Part shown: positions 1-6,061 of the stretch, in pieces
How positions within the stretch are numbered: the stretch's first letter is position 1
Layout of the letters: each line of letters begins with the position of its first letter
NCBI GenBank assembly: GCA_017354065.1
Contig: JAFMRN010000049.1
Coordinates: 1-11,230 of the forward strand
From: Solirubrobacterales bacterium
Lineage (GTDB): Bacteria > Actinomycetota > Thermoleophilia > Solirubrobacterales > Solirubrobacteraceae
DNA: 11,230 nucleotides
Direction: 5' to 3'
The notes under the pieces: model-generated
What the model saw: only the letters and a program-made list of their open reading frames with translations
Database searches by the model: none
Told to the model about the DNA's origin: nothing
Position numbers and translations under genes: made by a program

Positions 1-93
1 TCAGCCCCGGCGTTGATCGCGCTCGCGATGCTCAGCCTCGGCGGACACCGGCCAGTCCTTCCCGGCCGAACAAACCCACAACAACATCAGTAG
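1..93 (+). CDS. possible 3' end of an unidentified gene
   Basis: An open frame enters from the window edge and stops at TAG 91-93. It encodes about 30 residues: a short hydrophobic run (APALIALAMLSL) followed by a polar tail ending in NPQQHQ. That could be the last transmembrane helix and tail of a membrane protein. A second frame, ending at 126-128, is also open, and a minus-strand frame begins with TTG at 192 and stops at 1-3, so the reading frame cannot be decided from so few codons. No family can be named. Confidence 0.22.
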   Translation, partial: SAPALIALAMLSLGGHRPVLPGRTNPQQHQ

Positions 94-172
94 AGCCCAA
101 ATGTGCGACTTCCGTGACGGATCTGTAACCCGGACCGGGCTCCGGCTTACGCCAGGCATATTTGTCGCCGCT

Positions 173-194
173 AGGTCACAAACAGGTCCCAAAC
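173..194. repeat. tandem 11-bp direct repeat, possible operator
   Basis: AGGTCACAAAC (173-183) is followed directly by AGGTCCCAAAC (184-194), with one mismatch. A third AGGTC lies at 210-214. GTCACAAA (175-182) is also a 7-of-8 inverted match to TTTGTTAC (202-209). Repeats of this kind upstream of a small gene can be regulator binding sites, but no regulator can be assigned and chance is not excluded. Confidence 0.35.
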
Positions 195-342
195 GTGCTC
201 ATTTGTTACAGGTCGCGAGGAGTGCGGGAGCCAACTAAACCGAACGCTCCGCGCGCCCCGCCTATCCCGGCGACTCTTGCGAAACTCATAATCCTGATTT
301 AAGAAGTGTTGGCTACGATCACGGGTACGTGGGACCGGGAAT

Positions 343-347
343 AAGGA
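343..347 (+). promoter_or_regulatory. ribosome binding site AAGGA deciding the GTG start at 355
   Basis: AAGGA lies 7 nt before GTG 355. It is one of the few clear Shine-Dalgarno sites in this window and supports the reading of the small DUF5678-like gene over the overlapping ATG at 374 in another frame. Confidence 0.55.
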
Positions 348-354
348 CGATCCA

Positions 355-564
355 GTGAACGTCGTAGAAGCGGTTGAGGCGGAGCGCGAGTTGGCCCGCC
401 ATCTCGACGGCTTCGCGGGCCGCTGGGTCGCCGAGGTGGACCGCGAGATCGTGTCCAAAGCTGACTCACTGGGAGCCTTGCTTGAGCAACTTGACGAAGG
501 TACCGCGGCCGTGGCAACGGTCTTCCAGGTCCCAGCCGGCTCCGGAAGCGTCTCCTACTTCTGA
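355..564 (+). CDS. DUF5678-like small protein, 69 aa
   Basis: This small soluble protein has no signal peptide or membrane segment. Residues about 14-45 (ELARHLDGFAGRWVAEVDREIVSKADSLGALLEQL) fit the DUF5678 pattern: a short helix, a conserved G-(K/R/E)-W-V-A core (here AGRWVAEVD), a second strand (EIVSKAD) and a helix (LGALLEQL). A VFQVPAGSGSVSYF tail matches the 'VP' ending common in this family. The family has no known biochemical function. The GTG start is chosen because AAGGA stands 7 nt upstream and the protein starts just before the conserved core. A retropepsin-like protease gene begins 37 bp downstream on the same strand. From memory, this neighbourhood recurs in many bacteria, which suggests a functional pair. 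Family assignment is by motif recognition only. Confidence 0.72.
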   Translation: MNVVEAVEAERELARHLDGFAGRWVAEVDREIVSKADSLGALLEQLDEGTAAVATVFQVPAGSGSVSYF

Positions 565-601
565 GCGTGAGCGCTCCGGTCCGCCCGTAAAGCGGCCGAC
601 C

Positions 602-997
602 GTGCTGCCATACCGCGCGCTGGCCGCAAATGGGCGCCTGTCACCCGCGGTTCCGCTGCGGTTCATCCGACCTGACGGCCGGACGATGCCTGAGACGCTG
701 GCCCTGTTGGACAGCGGCGCGGATCGCACGCTTCTGCCCGCCGCCTGGGCATCCGCACTGGGGATAGACCTGGAAGCACAATGCCTCGCCAAGCTCGGAG
801 ACACGGCGGGCGGCGTCGCGACGCACTACCGGTACCCGAGAGGCGTGGAAGCGATCTTCCTCGGTAAGCGGATCCGTCTGCTCGCGTCCTTCAGTCACGG
901 GCTCACGGTCGTGATGCTCGGCAGAGAGGACTTCTTCAACCTCTACCGGGTTGCATTTGATCAGCGCGCGAACACGCTGACGGTGAGCGAGTACTGA
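602..997 (+). CDS. retropepsin-like aspartic protease, 131 aa
   Basis: The active-site motif of the retroviral-type aspartic protease fold is visible as ALLDSGADRTLLP (about residues 36-48), where D-S-G-A holds the catalytic Asp. It is followed by a helix (AAWASALGID) and ends with the typical VVMLGREDFFNLYRVAFDQ block, which corresponds to the 'ILGRxDFF' strand and flap-end region of bacterial members. With one catalytic Asp per chain, the enzyme would need to dimerise, as retropepsins do. There is no signal peptide, so it is predicted cytoplasmic. The start chosen is GTG 602, giving VLPYRALAANGRLSPAVPL, which resembles the usual 'PYR...PIVPV' N-terminus. The frame is open back to ATG 374, but that would overlap the DUF5678-like gene by about 190 bp and adds Arg/Ser-rich sequence typical of a shadow frame. 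Substrate is unknown. Confidence 0.8.
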   Translation: MLPYRALAANGRLSPAVPLRFIRPDGRTMPETLALLDSGADRTLLPAAWASALGIDLEAQCLAKLGDTAGGVATHYRYPRGVEAIFLGKRIRLLASFSHGLTVVMLGREDFFNLYRVAFDQRANTLTVSEY

Positions 998-1026
998 GCC
1001 ACGAGGGCCGCCGGCGCCCCGGTATC

Positions 1027-1449
1027 GTGGCTGAGGTGGAGCTGACCGACGATCAGTTCGCCCAGCTGCTGGCGCTACGCACCGGTCTGCGACGCTTCCT
1101 CCACTGGAGTGAGGAACAGGCCCGTGCTGCCGGTCTGACCCCGGCCCAACACCAGTTGCTGCTGGCCATCCGCGGGCACGAAGGTTCGGAAGCCCCCAGT
1201 GTCGGGGACATAGCCGAGCATCTGCTGCTGCGCCACCACAGCGCGAGTGAGCTGGTTGACCGCGCCGAGGCTGCGGGGCTGGTGCGACGTCACAGCGATC
1301 CGGACAACGCCGCGGTCGTCCGCGTGGCGCTGACGCCCCTTGGTGAGGAGAAGCTCGGCGCCCTGACCTCCGAGCATCTCAGGGAGCTCGCACAGCTCGG
1401 GCCGACGATCCGCATGCTGTGGCGCTCGCTTGAGCACTCGGCCACCTGA
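1027..1449 (+). CDS. MarR-family winged-helix transcriptional regulator
   Basis: The 140-residue product has the MarR layout. An N-terminal dimerisation helix (residues 7-35) is followed by LTPAQHQLLLAIRGH (helices 2-3), then PSVGDIAEHLLLRHHSASELVDRAEAAGLVRRHSDPDNAAVVRVALTPLGEEKL, which contains the helix-turn-helix (about 59-85) and the beta-wing with its usual R..DP.......V.LT.LG pattern. C-terminal helices complete the dimer interface. MarR proteins bind palindromic operators and often release DNA when a small phenolic ligand or oxidant is present; the ligand here cannot be read. The start is GTG 1027; GTG 1036 in frame is also possible and neither has a good ribosome site. It lies 79 bp upstream of clc on the same strand, so it may control clc or its own transcription. 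That is inference. Confidence 0.85.
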   Translation: MAEVELTDDQFAQLLALRTGLRRFLHWSEEQARAAGLTPAQHQLLLAIRGHEGSEAPSVGDIAEHLLLRHHSASELVDRAEAAGLVRRHSDPDNAAVVRVALTPLGEEKLGALTSEHLRELAQLGPTIRMLWRSLEHSAT

Positions 1450-1528
1450 GCCTGAGGAACCCGGCACGCGCAGCAGGGTGCGATCCCCCACACAGGCGTG
1501 GGCCACGCGCGAGATATCGTAATACGAC

Positions 1529-3379
1529 ATGTCATCGACTCCACCGGAGCTCCCGTCCGGCGTCCGGCGCCTGGGTGACTTCACGCTCGACCGCAGCGTG
1601 TTGGCGATCATCGCCGCCGCGCTGCCCATCGGCGCCCTGGCCGCGGGCCTCGCCTTTTGCCTGCTGCGTCTGGTCGGGCTGATCACCAACGCGGTTTTCT
1701 ATGGGCGTCTGAGCACCGCGATGGTCGCGCCCGGCGCGGGGCCTCACAGCCCGCTGCTGATTCTGTTCGCCCCGGTCGTTGGCGGGCTCGTGATCGGGCT
1801 GATGGCGCGCTTTGGCTCAGAGAAGATCCGCGGCCACGGCATGCCAGAGACGATCGAAGCGGTTCTCGTGGGCGGCAGCAAGGTCCAACCACGGGTCGCG
1901 CTGCTGAAGCCGATCTCAGCGGCGATTTCGATCGGCAGCGGTGGTCCCTTTGGCGCGGAGGGGCCGATCATCATGAGCGGCGGAGCCCTGGGTTCGCTGC
2001 TGGCTCAGTTCTTCCATTTGACCGCGGACCAGCGCAAAACGCTGCTTGTCTCCGGTGCCGCGGCCGGAATGGCGGCGACCTTCAACGCGCCGCTGGCATC
2101 GGTGATGCTGGCAGTTGAGATGCTGCTGTTTGAATGGCGGCCGCGGAGCTACCTGCCCGTGGCGGCGGCGGTCGCGGTAGCCACCGCGGTACGAGGCCCG
2201 CTGCTTGGCAGCGCCCCCGTATTCGCTGTCCATGTGGGCACGCTGCATCTCAGCGGCGTCACATATGGGCTCTGCGCGGGGGCGGGGTTGGTCGGCGGCC
2301 TGTTGGCCGTGGTGGCCACCGCGCTTGTCTACGGCTCGGAGGACGTGTTCGGACGGCTTCCGATCCACTGGATGTGGTGGCCGGCGATCGGCGGCGGGAT
2401 CATCGGGGTCGGCGGGCTGATCGAGCCGCGGGCGCTGGGCGTTGGCTATGACGTGATTGGGGAGCTGCTGCGCGGCCAGGCCCCATTGGCGTTGATCATC
2501 GGCATCCTGACCGTGAAAACCCTGATCTGGTCGCTGTCGCTCGGGTCGGGAACCTCGGGTGGTGTGCTGGCGCCGGTGTTCATGATCGGCGCGGCGCTCG
2601 GCGCGCTTGAGGCGCAGGTCTTTCCCCATGTGGCCCCGGGGTTTTGGTCGCTGGTCGGGCTTGCCGCCGTCGTCGGTGGCGTAATGCGTTCGCCGCTCAC
2701 CGGCGTGATCTTCTCGCTCGAGCTGACCCATGAGTGGGGAGCGCTGTTGCCGCTGCTGATCGGCGCTTCCACGGCCTATGGCTTCTCTGTCCTGGCGCTG
2801 AAGCGCTCGATCCTGACCGAGAAGATCGCGCGTCGCGATCGCCACCTGACGCGTGAGTACAGCATCGACCCACTGGAGGTCCTGTTCGTGCGCGACGTGA
2901 TGGAGACCGAGCCGATCTACTTCCGCACCGACGCGCCGGTGACTGATGCGGCCGCAGCCTTCACGGCCGCTGAACACGATCTGCGCGACAAGCAGAACCG
3001 CCAGCGGCTCTATCCGGTCCTGGATGCCGGCGACCGGCTGCACGGGGTGGTCACGCGCCGCCAGATGCTCGCTGCGGCGCTGTCAGACCACGGAGCTGGG
3101 CATGTACTGGGTGACGTGGCGCTTCCAGAGCCGATCGTCACCCATACCGACATAACGCTGCGCGAACTCGCGAACCTGATGGCCGACCACGGTGTCACGC
3201 GGCTGCCGGTGGTGCTGCGTGACTCTCCGACGAAGCTCGTCGGAATGGTGACGCTGGTGGACGCGCTCGCAGCCCGCTTGCTCGACCTCCAGGAGGAGCG
3301 TGAGAGTGCGCGCATCATCCAGATGCGTTGGCGTAGCTGGTTCGGACGCAATGCGGATTCGGACCTGTCCGCGGTGTAG
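1529..3379 (+). CDS. CLC-family chloride channel/transporter with C-terminal CBS pair
   Basis: This is a 616-residue membrane protein moving Cl- (or a similar anion), either as a channel or as an H+-coupled exchanger. The CLC membrane domain spans about residues 22-425. The three selectivity-filter motifs are present: GHGMPE (102-107, where the classic form is GSGIPE), GSGGPFGAEGP (136-146, with E144 as the gating glutamate) and GGVLAP (344-349). The NAPLASVMLAVEM segment (186-198) has E197. The next position, which matches the internal proton glutamate E203 of the E. coli protein by simple alignment, is Met. Y417 in the last helix is the likely central tyrosine. Two CBS domains follow (about 453-515 and 528-588) and may bind adenine nucleotides. 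I recall a GHG(I/V)PE subclass with CBS domains in many bacteria. The ATG start has no Shine-Dalgarno; TATCGT at 1515-1520, 8 nt upstream, could be a leaderless -10 box. Confidence 0.92.
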   Translation: MSSTPPELPSGVRRLGDFTLDRSVLAIIAAALPIGALAAGLAFCLLRLVGLITNAVFYGRLSTAMVAPGAGPHSPLLILFAPVVGGLVIGLMARFGSEKIRGHGMPETIEAVLVGGSKVQPRVALLKPISAAISIGSGGPFGAEGPIIMSGGALGSLLAQFFHLTADQRKTLLVSGAAAGMAATFNAPLASVMLAVEMLLFEWRPRSYLPVAAAVAVATAVRGPLLGSAPVFAVHVGTLHLSGVTYGLCAGAGLVGGLLAVVATALVYGSEDVFGRLPIHWMWWPAIGGGIIGVGGLIEPRALGVGYDVIGELLRGQAPLALIIGILTVKTLIWSLSLGSGTSGGVLAPVFMIGAALGALEAQVFPHVAPGFWSLVGLAAVVGGVMRSPLTGVIFSLELTHEWGALLPLLIGASTAYGFSVLALKRSILTEKIARRDRHLTREYSIDPLEVLFVRDVMETEPIYFRTDAPVTDAAAAFTAAEHDLRDKQNRQRLYPVLDAGDRLHGVVTRRQMLAAALSDHGAGHVLGDVALPEPIVTHTDITLRELANLMADHGVTRLPVVLRDSPTKLVGMVTLVDALAARLLDLQEERESARIIQMRWRSWFGRNADSDLSAV

Positions 3380-3646
3380 GGCAGGCGGCCGTGGGCGCCG
3401 GAGCGTGGCGCGGAGCTCAAGCATGAGGGCTTGCTTGTCGCCACGCCCCGGACACCCACGGCGGCTTGCTGCGTGCACGTACTAGTTGTTGTTGTTCATG
3501 TGCTGGCCTCGATATGGACCTCGCCCGGGGCCGCATTCCCCGATCATGGTAACCCAGTTTCCGGTGCAACAGCTGACCAGGCTGGTGGCCAGCCGTCAAG
3601 CGGCCGCAGGGCAGTCCCGCTGCCGGCGCGCGACAATGTCGTGGCA
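3380..3646. other. intergenic region between clc and the methyltransferase gene
   Basis: I see no convincing gene here. One plus frame stays open from 3431 into the methyltransferase, but the added residues are low-complexity (VHVLVVVVHVL) and not protein-like. The region holds the nested inverted repeat at 3403-3446 and a (GTT)4 run at 3485-3496. A promoter for the four-gene cluster should lie here. The best candidate is CAATGT at 3634-3639, 7 nt before ATG 3647, but it is weak and lacks a -35 partner. Confidence 0.4.
3403..3446 (+). terminator. nested inverted repeat after clc, candidate terminator
   Basis: GCGTGGCG (3403-3410) and CGCCACGC (3439-3446) form a perfect 8-bp stem. Inside it, CAAGC (3418-3422) and GCTTG (3429-3433) form a second 5-bp stem with a 6-nt loop. 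The structure begins 23 nt after the clc stop codon. There is no U-tract behind it, so it is either a non-canonical terminator, as is common in actinobacteria, or an mRNA 3'-end stabiliser. Confidence 0.4.
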
Positions 3647-4264
3647 ATGGGTATCTGGGACAGGATCTTTGCGGCCTTCTATGACCCGATGATGGCCGCC
3701 ACTGATGAGGCCGGCCTGGCCGAACACCGCGCGCAGGTTGCAAACCAGGCATCGGGGCGCGTGCTGGAGATCGGTGCGGGCACGGGCCGCAACATGGCGC
3801 TGTATCCGGACTCGGTGACCGAGCTTGTGCTGAGTGAGCCGTCGCTGCCGATGAGCAAGCGCCTGGAGGCGAAGCTCGGTGAGGCCACAGTGTCACCTGT
3901 GCGCGTGGTGAACGCCGGTGCGGAACAACTCCCGTTTGAGGACGCGAGCTTTGACACGGTCGTCTCAACCTTGGTCCTGTGCACGGTGCCCGACCTCCCC
4001 GGAACGCTGGCAGAGGTCCGCAGGGTGCTGAAACCACAGGGCCGCTTCCTATTCCTTGAACACGTCCGCGCCAGCGCGCCGCGGTTGGCCGCCTGGCAGG
4101 ACCGCCTGCACGGCCCCTGGCGCGCGTGGGGAAACGGGTGTCACTGCAACCGGGACACGGTCGCCGCGATCCGCCAGTCAGGACTCGACGTGACCGAGCT
4201 CGTGGAGGACAACCTCCCGAAGATGCTGCTGGCCAGCCCGCTCGCGCGCGGCAGCGCCGTGTAA
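3647..4264 (+). CDS. class I SAM-dependent methyltransferase
   Basis: The 205-residue soluble protein has a complete Rossmann-type methyltransferase domain. Motif I is VLEIGAGTGRN (39-49), which binds S-adenosylmethionine. An acidic residue ends strand 2 (VLSEP, E64). AEQLPFEDASFDTVVSTLVLCTVPD (92-116) covers motifs II-III. LAEVRRVLKPQGRFLFLEHVR (121-141) is the post-III segment seen in UbiE and METTL7-type enzymes. The GNGCHCNRDT stretch (162-171) followed by a helix and a 'GLDVTELVE' strand resembles METTL7-like and small-molecule or lipid methyltransferases. The acceptor substrate is not predictable. The start is ATG 3647 because MGIWDRIFAAFYDPMM is the usual N-terminus; GTG 3641 is a close alternative. 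The COG2910-type gene begins 10 bp after the stop, so the two are probably co-transcribed. Confidence 0.88.
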   Translation: MGIWDRIFAAFYDPMMAATDEAGLAEHRAQVANQASGRVLEIGAGTGRNMALYPDSVTELVLSEPSLPMSKRLEAKLGEATVSPVRVVNAGAEQLPFEDASFDTVVSTLVLCTVPDLPGTLAEVRRVLKPQGRFLFLEHVRASAPRLAAWQDRLHGPWRAWGNGCHCNRDTVAAIRQSGLDVTELVEDNLPKMLLASPLARGSAV

Positions 4265-4274
4265 TGCTTTGTCC

Positions 4275-4913
4275 ATGAGCACTATCGGGATCATCGGGGT
4301 AACCGGATACGTCGGCTCGCACGTGGCCGAGGAGGCGCTCGCCCGCGGCCACGAGGTCATCGGCGTTACCCCCAACCGCCCGCGGGAGACGCCTGCGGGC
4401 GTGGAGCTGCTGGTCGGCTCCTTTGCCGACCCCGCGCTGCGCGAGGACCTGTTCGCCCGCGCCGACAGCGTCCTGGTCGCGGTTCGCGCCGGCCGCCAGC
4501 CGCTGCTGCTGGACTCGCTTGAGGACTTACTCAAAGCGGCCAAAGAACATGGCACGCGGCTAGGTTTCATGGGCGGCGCCGCGAGCCTGCTGATGAGCCC
4601 CGGCGGGATCCGCGTTCTTGATCGGCCGGGGTTCCCAGAGGCGATGCGGCCTGAGGCCGAGGCCCACGTTGAGGTGCTGAAGGCGCTGCACAACGACACC
4701 TCCGGCGCGGACTGGTTCTACATCAGCCCCGCGATCGGGTTCGGTCCCAGCACCCCCGGCGAGCGCACCGGCCATTACCGCACCGACACTGACGTGGCAG
4801 TGACCGACTCTGAGGGCAAGTCCTTCATCTCAGGAGCCGATCTCGCTGTCGCGTTTGTCGATGAGATCGAGGTGCCCCGCCATCACCGTCAGCGCTTCAG
4901 CGTCGGCTACTAA
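4275..4913 (+). CDS. NAD(P)-binding oxidoreductase-like protein, COG2910 type
   Basis: The 212-residue protein begins with a dinucleotide-binding strand and glycine loop, IGIIGVTGYVGSHV (4-17, pattern GxxGxxG). It carries no YxxxK catalytic pair of classical short-chain dehydrogenases. The middle and end match the COG2910 (atypical SDR, flavin- or biliverdin-reductase-like) pattern: RLGFMGGAASL (95-105), RPGFPEAMRPEAEAHVEVL (117-135), DWFYISPA (146-153), PGERTGHYR (161-169) and a final PRHHRQRFSVGY (201-212). Members are called NADH-flavin reductase or NAD(P)-dependent oxidoreductase, but few have a proven substrate. ATG 4275 is preferred over TTG 4269 because it starts directly at the first beta strand. 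It sits 10 bp after the methyltransferase and 15 bp before the YccF gene. Confidence 0.87.
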   Translation: MSTIGIIGVTGYVGSHVAEEALARGHEVIGVTPNRPRETPAGVELLVGSFADPALREDLFARADSVLVAVRAGRQPLLLDSLEDLLKAAKEHGTRLGFMGGAASLLMSPGGIRVLDRPGFPEAMRPEAEAHVEVLKALHNDTSGADWFYISPAIGFGPSTPGERTGHYRTDTDVAVTDSEGKSFISGADLAVAFVDEIEVPRHHRQRFSVGY

Positions 4914-4928
4914 CTAGGCTTCGCCTGC

Positions 4929-5336
4929 GTGCGCCTACTCCTGAATCTCATCTGGCTGGTCCTGGCCGGCTTCTGGATGTTCCTCGGCTACATGGTCGCG
5001 GCGCTGATCTGCTTCATCCTGATCATCACGATCCCGTTTGGGATCGCGGCGGTGCGGATCGGGGTCTTCGCGCTGTGGCCGTTCGGCAAGACCGTGCTCG
5101 AGCGCCGTGACGCCGGCGCCGCGTCCGGTGTCGGCAACGTGATCTGGCTGGTGCTGTGCGGCTGGTGGCTGGCACTCGGCCACGCGATCACCGGCGCTGC
5201 GTTGTGCCTGTCGGTCATCGGCATCCCGCTCGGGCTGGCCAACTTCAAACTCATCCCCATATCCCTGCTGCCGTTCGGCCGCGAGATCGTCGACGTCGAG
5301 CAGGCACAGGCGATGGGCTACCCGACCCTGTTCTGA
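4929..5336 (+). CDS. YccF-domain inner membrane protein
   Basis: The 135-residue, very hydrophobic protein is built from an internal duplication. In each half, an N-x-IW start (N6, N70) leads to a membrane helix, an IP(F/L)G turn (35-38; 99-102) and an (L)xPFG end (WPFG 50-53; LPFG 114-117). This is the diagnostic pattern of two YccF (DUF307) repeats, giving about four membrane segments. Function is unknown in the family. The start is GTG 4929, which places the first repeat at once. There is no Shine-Dalgarno, though TAGGCT (4915-4920) 8 nt upstream could be a leaderless -10 box. The rpiA start follows its stop by 2 bp, so translation is probably coupled. Confidence 0.9.
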   Translation: MRLLLNLIWLVLAGFWMFLGYMVAALICFILIITIPFGIAAVRIGVFALWPFGKTVLERRDAGAASGVGNVIWLVLCGWWLALGHAITGAALCLSVIGIPLGLANFKLIPISLLPFGREIVDVEQAQAMGYPTLF

Positions 5337-5338
5337 GC

Positions 5339-6028
5339 ATGACCGACCTGTACGCATCACCGCGACTGCGCTGGCCGCAGTCGATCTCCAACCTGGAGCA
5401 GAAGCAGGAGGTCGCCGCACGCGCCGCGGCGCGGGTCAAGGACGGCCAGCTGATCGGCATCGGGTCGGGCTCCAACGCGTACCTGGTGCTGTGGGCGATC
5501 GGCCAGCGCGCCCGCGACGAAAACCTGAAGGTGGCGGTCGTCTGCTCCTCCTATGAGACCGAGACCGCCGCGCTCAGCCTCGGCCTCCAGCTGCTCCAGC
5601 TCGGCAGCGTCAAGCCGCTCTGGGGCGTCGACGGCGCCGATGAGGTCGACCCTCACAACCGCTTGCTGAAAGGGCGTGGCGGCGCGCTGTTCAAGGAGAA
5701 GATCCTGTGGTCGACCGCCGAGCAGATGTATCTCGCGGTCGATCCGACCAAGTACGTCGAGCGCCTCGGTCAGGGCTTCCCGCTGCCGATAGAGGTGCAC
5801 CGTGACGGCGTCGGCCTGCTCTCAGACAAGCTCGAGTCGCTCGGCGCGCGCGATTTCGAGCTGCGCATCGCCGGCGGCAAGGACGGGCCGGTGCTGACCG
5901 AAGCCGGGAACCTGCTGATCGACGCGTGGTTCGATCAGATCCCTGAGGGCCTGCACAGCACGCTGAAGATGCTGCCCGGCGTGATCGAGACCGGGCTGTT
6001 CGAGGGCTATCCCTTCCAAGCCTTATAG
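5339..6028 (+). CDS. rpiA: ribose-5-phosphate isomerase A, divergent
   Basis: The enzyme interconverts ribose 5-phosphate and ribulose 5-phosphate in the non-oxidative pentose phosphate pathway. The 229-residue length is normal for RpiA. Seen in the sequence are the phosphate-binding loop GIGSGSNA (40-47, usually G(L/T)GTGST), the active-site block WGVDGADEVD (95-104) with two substrate aspartates, and KGRGGALFKEK (111-121) with the catalytic Lys111 and the base Glu120. Further on come VDPTKYVERLG.GFPLPIEV (134-153), GGKDGPVLTEAGNLLIDAWF (179-198) and the terminal GVIETGLF (214-221). The usual 'PTS' substrate loop after strand 2 reads VVCSSYETE (67-75), which is unusual. About 15 extra residues precede the first helix. 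The ATG start is 2 bp after the YccF stop. It is last in the four-gene cluster. Confidence 0.93.
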   Translation: MTDLYASPRLRWPQSISNLEQKQEVAARAAARVKDGQLIGIGSGSNAYLVLWAIGQRARDENLKVAVVCSSYETETAALSLGLQLLQLGSVKPLWGVDGADEVDPHNRLLKGRGGALFKEKILWSTAEQMYLAVDPTKYVERLGQGFPLPIEVHRDGVGLLSDKLESLGARDFELRIAGGKDGPVLTEAGNLLIDAWFDQIPEGLHSTLKMLPGVIETGLFEGYPFQAL

Positions 6029-6030
6029 GC

Positions 6031-6060
6031 CTCGCCGGCGATCTTGAATTCGCCGGCGAG
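6031..6060. terminator. perfect 11-bp inverted repeat, bidirectional terminator
   Basis: CTCGCCGGCGA (6031-6041) and TCGCCGGCGAG (6050-6060) are perfect complements with an 8-nt loop containing part of GAATTC. The element occupies nearly all of the 33-bp gap between the rpiA stop (6028) and the convergent acyltransferase stop (6062). A symmetric GC-rich hairpin between convergent genes is the usual form of a shared terminator. There is no clear U-tract on either side. Confidence 0.7.
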
Positions 6061-6061
6061 C

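Larger units (their letters stand above)
94..354. other. non-coding region upstream of the DUF5678-like gene
   Basis: No convincing gene is seen here. The region is less GC-rich than its surroundings. It holds a weak 5-bp hairpin (CCGGA 130-134 with TCCGG 141-145), a tandem 11-bp repeat (173-194) and a TANNNT-type -10 candidate, TACGAT, at 314-319. No good -35 partner sits at normal spacing from it. A transcript from that box would start near 326 and leave a roughly 29-nt leader that includes the AAGGA ribosome site at 343-347. Confidence 0.4.

Noticed and set aside
130..145. CCGGA/TCCGG hairpin as terminator of the gene ending near the left edge
   Set aside because: The 5-bp stem without U-tract is weak, and the upstream gene itself is uncertain.
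283..320. tRNA-like string ACTCATAATC followed by GGCTACGATCA, considered as a tRNA(CAT) 3' fragment or attachment site
   Set aside because: No acceptor stem, D arm or properly paired T arm can be built, and no integrase gene or second copy is present.
374..601. In-frame upstream extension of the aspartic protease back to ATG 374
   Set aside because: It overlaps the DUF5678-like gene almost completely, and the added residues are Arg/Ser/Pro-rich, as expected from a shifted frame of a coding region. The conserved protease N-terminus begins near 602.
1520..1528. TAATACGAC, the first nine bases of the T7 RNA polymerase promoter
   Set aside because: The rest of the promoter is absent and nothing phage-like surrounds it. 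Nine matching bases upstream of clc are best seen as chance.
1916..3043. 375-codon minus-strand open frame opposite clc
   Set aside because: Composition is dominated by Arg, Gln, Asp and His, typical of the antisense of a high-GC gene, while the plus strand encodes a complete CLC protein.
3485..3496. (GTT)4 trinucleotide run
   Set aside because: Only four units, in non-coding DNA, with no sign of function.
3431..3646. 72-codon upstream extension of the methyltransferase
   Set aside because: The frame is open by chance. The residues are low-complexity (VHVLVVVVHVL) and unrelated to methyltransferases, and MGIWDRIFAAFYDPMM at ATG 3647 is the natural start.
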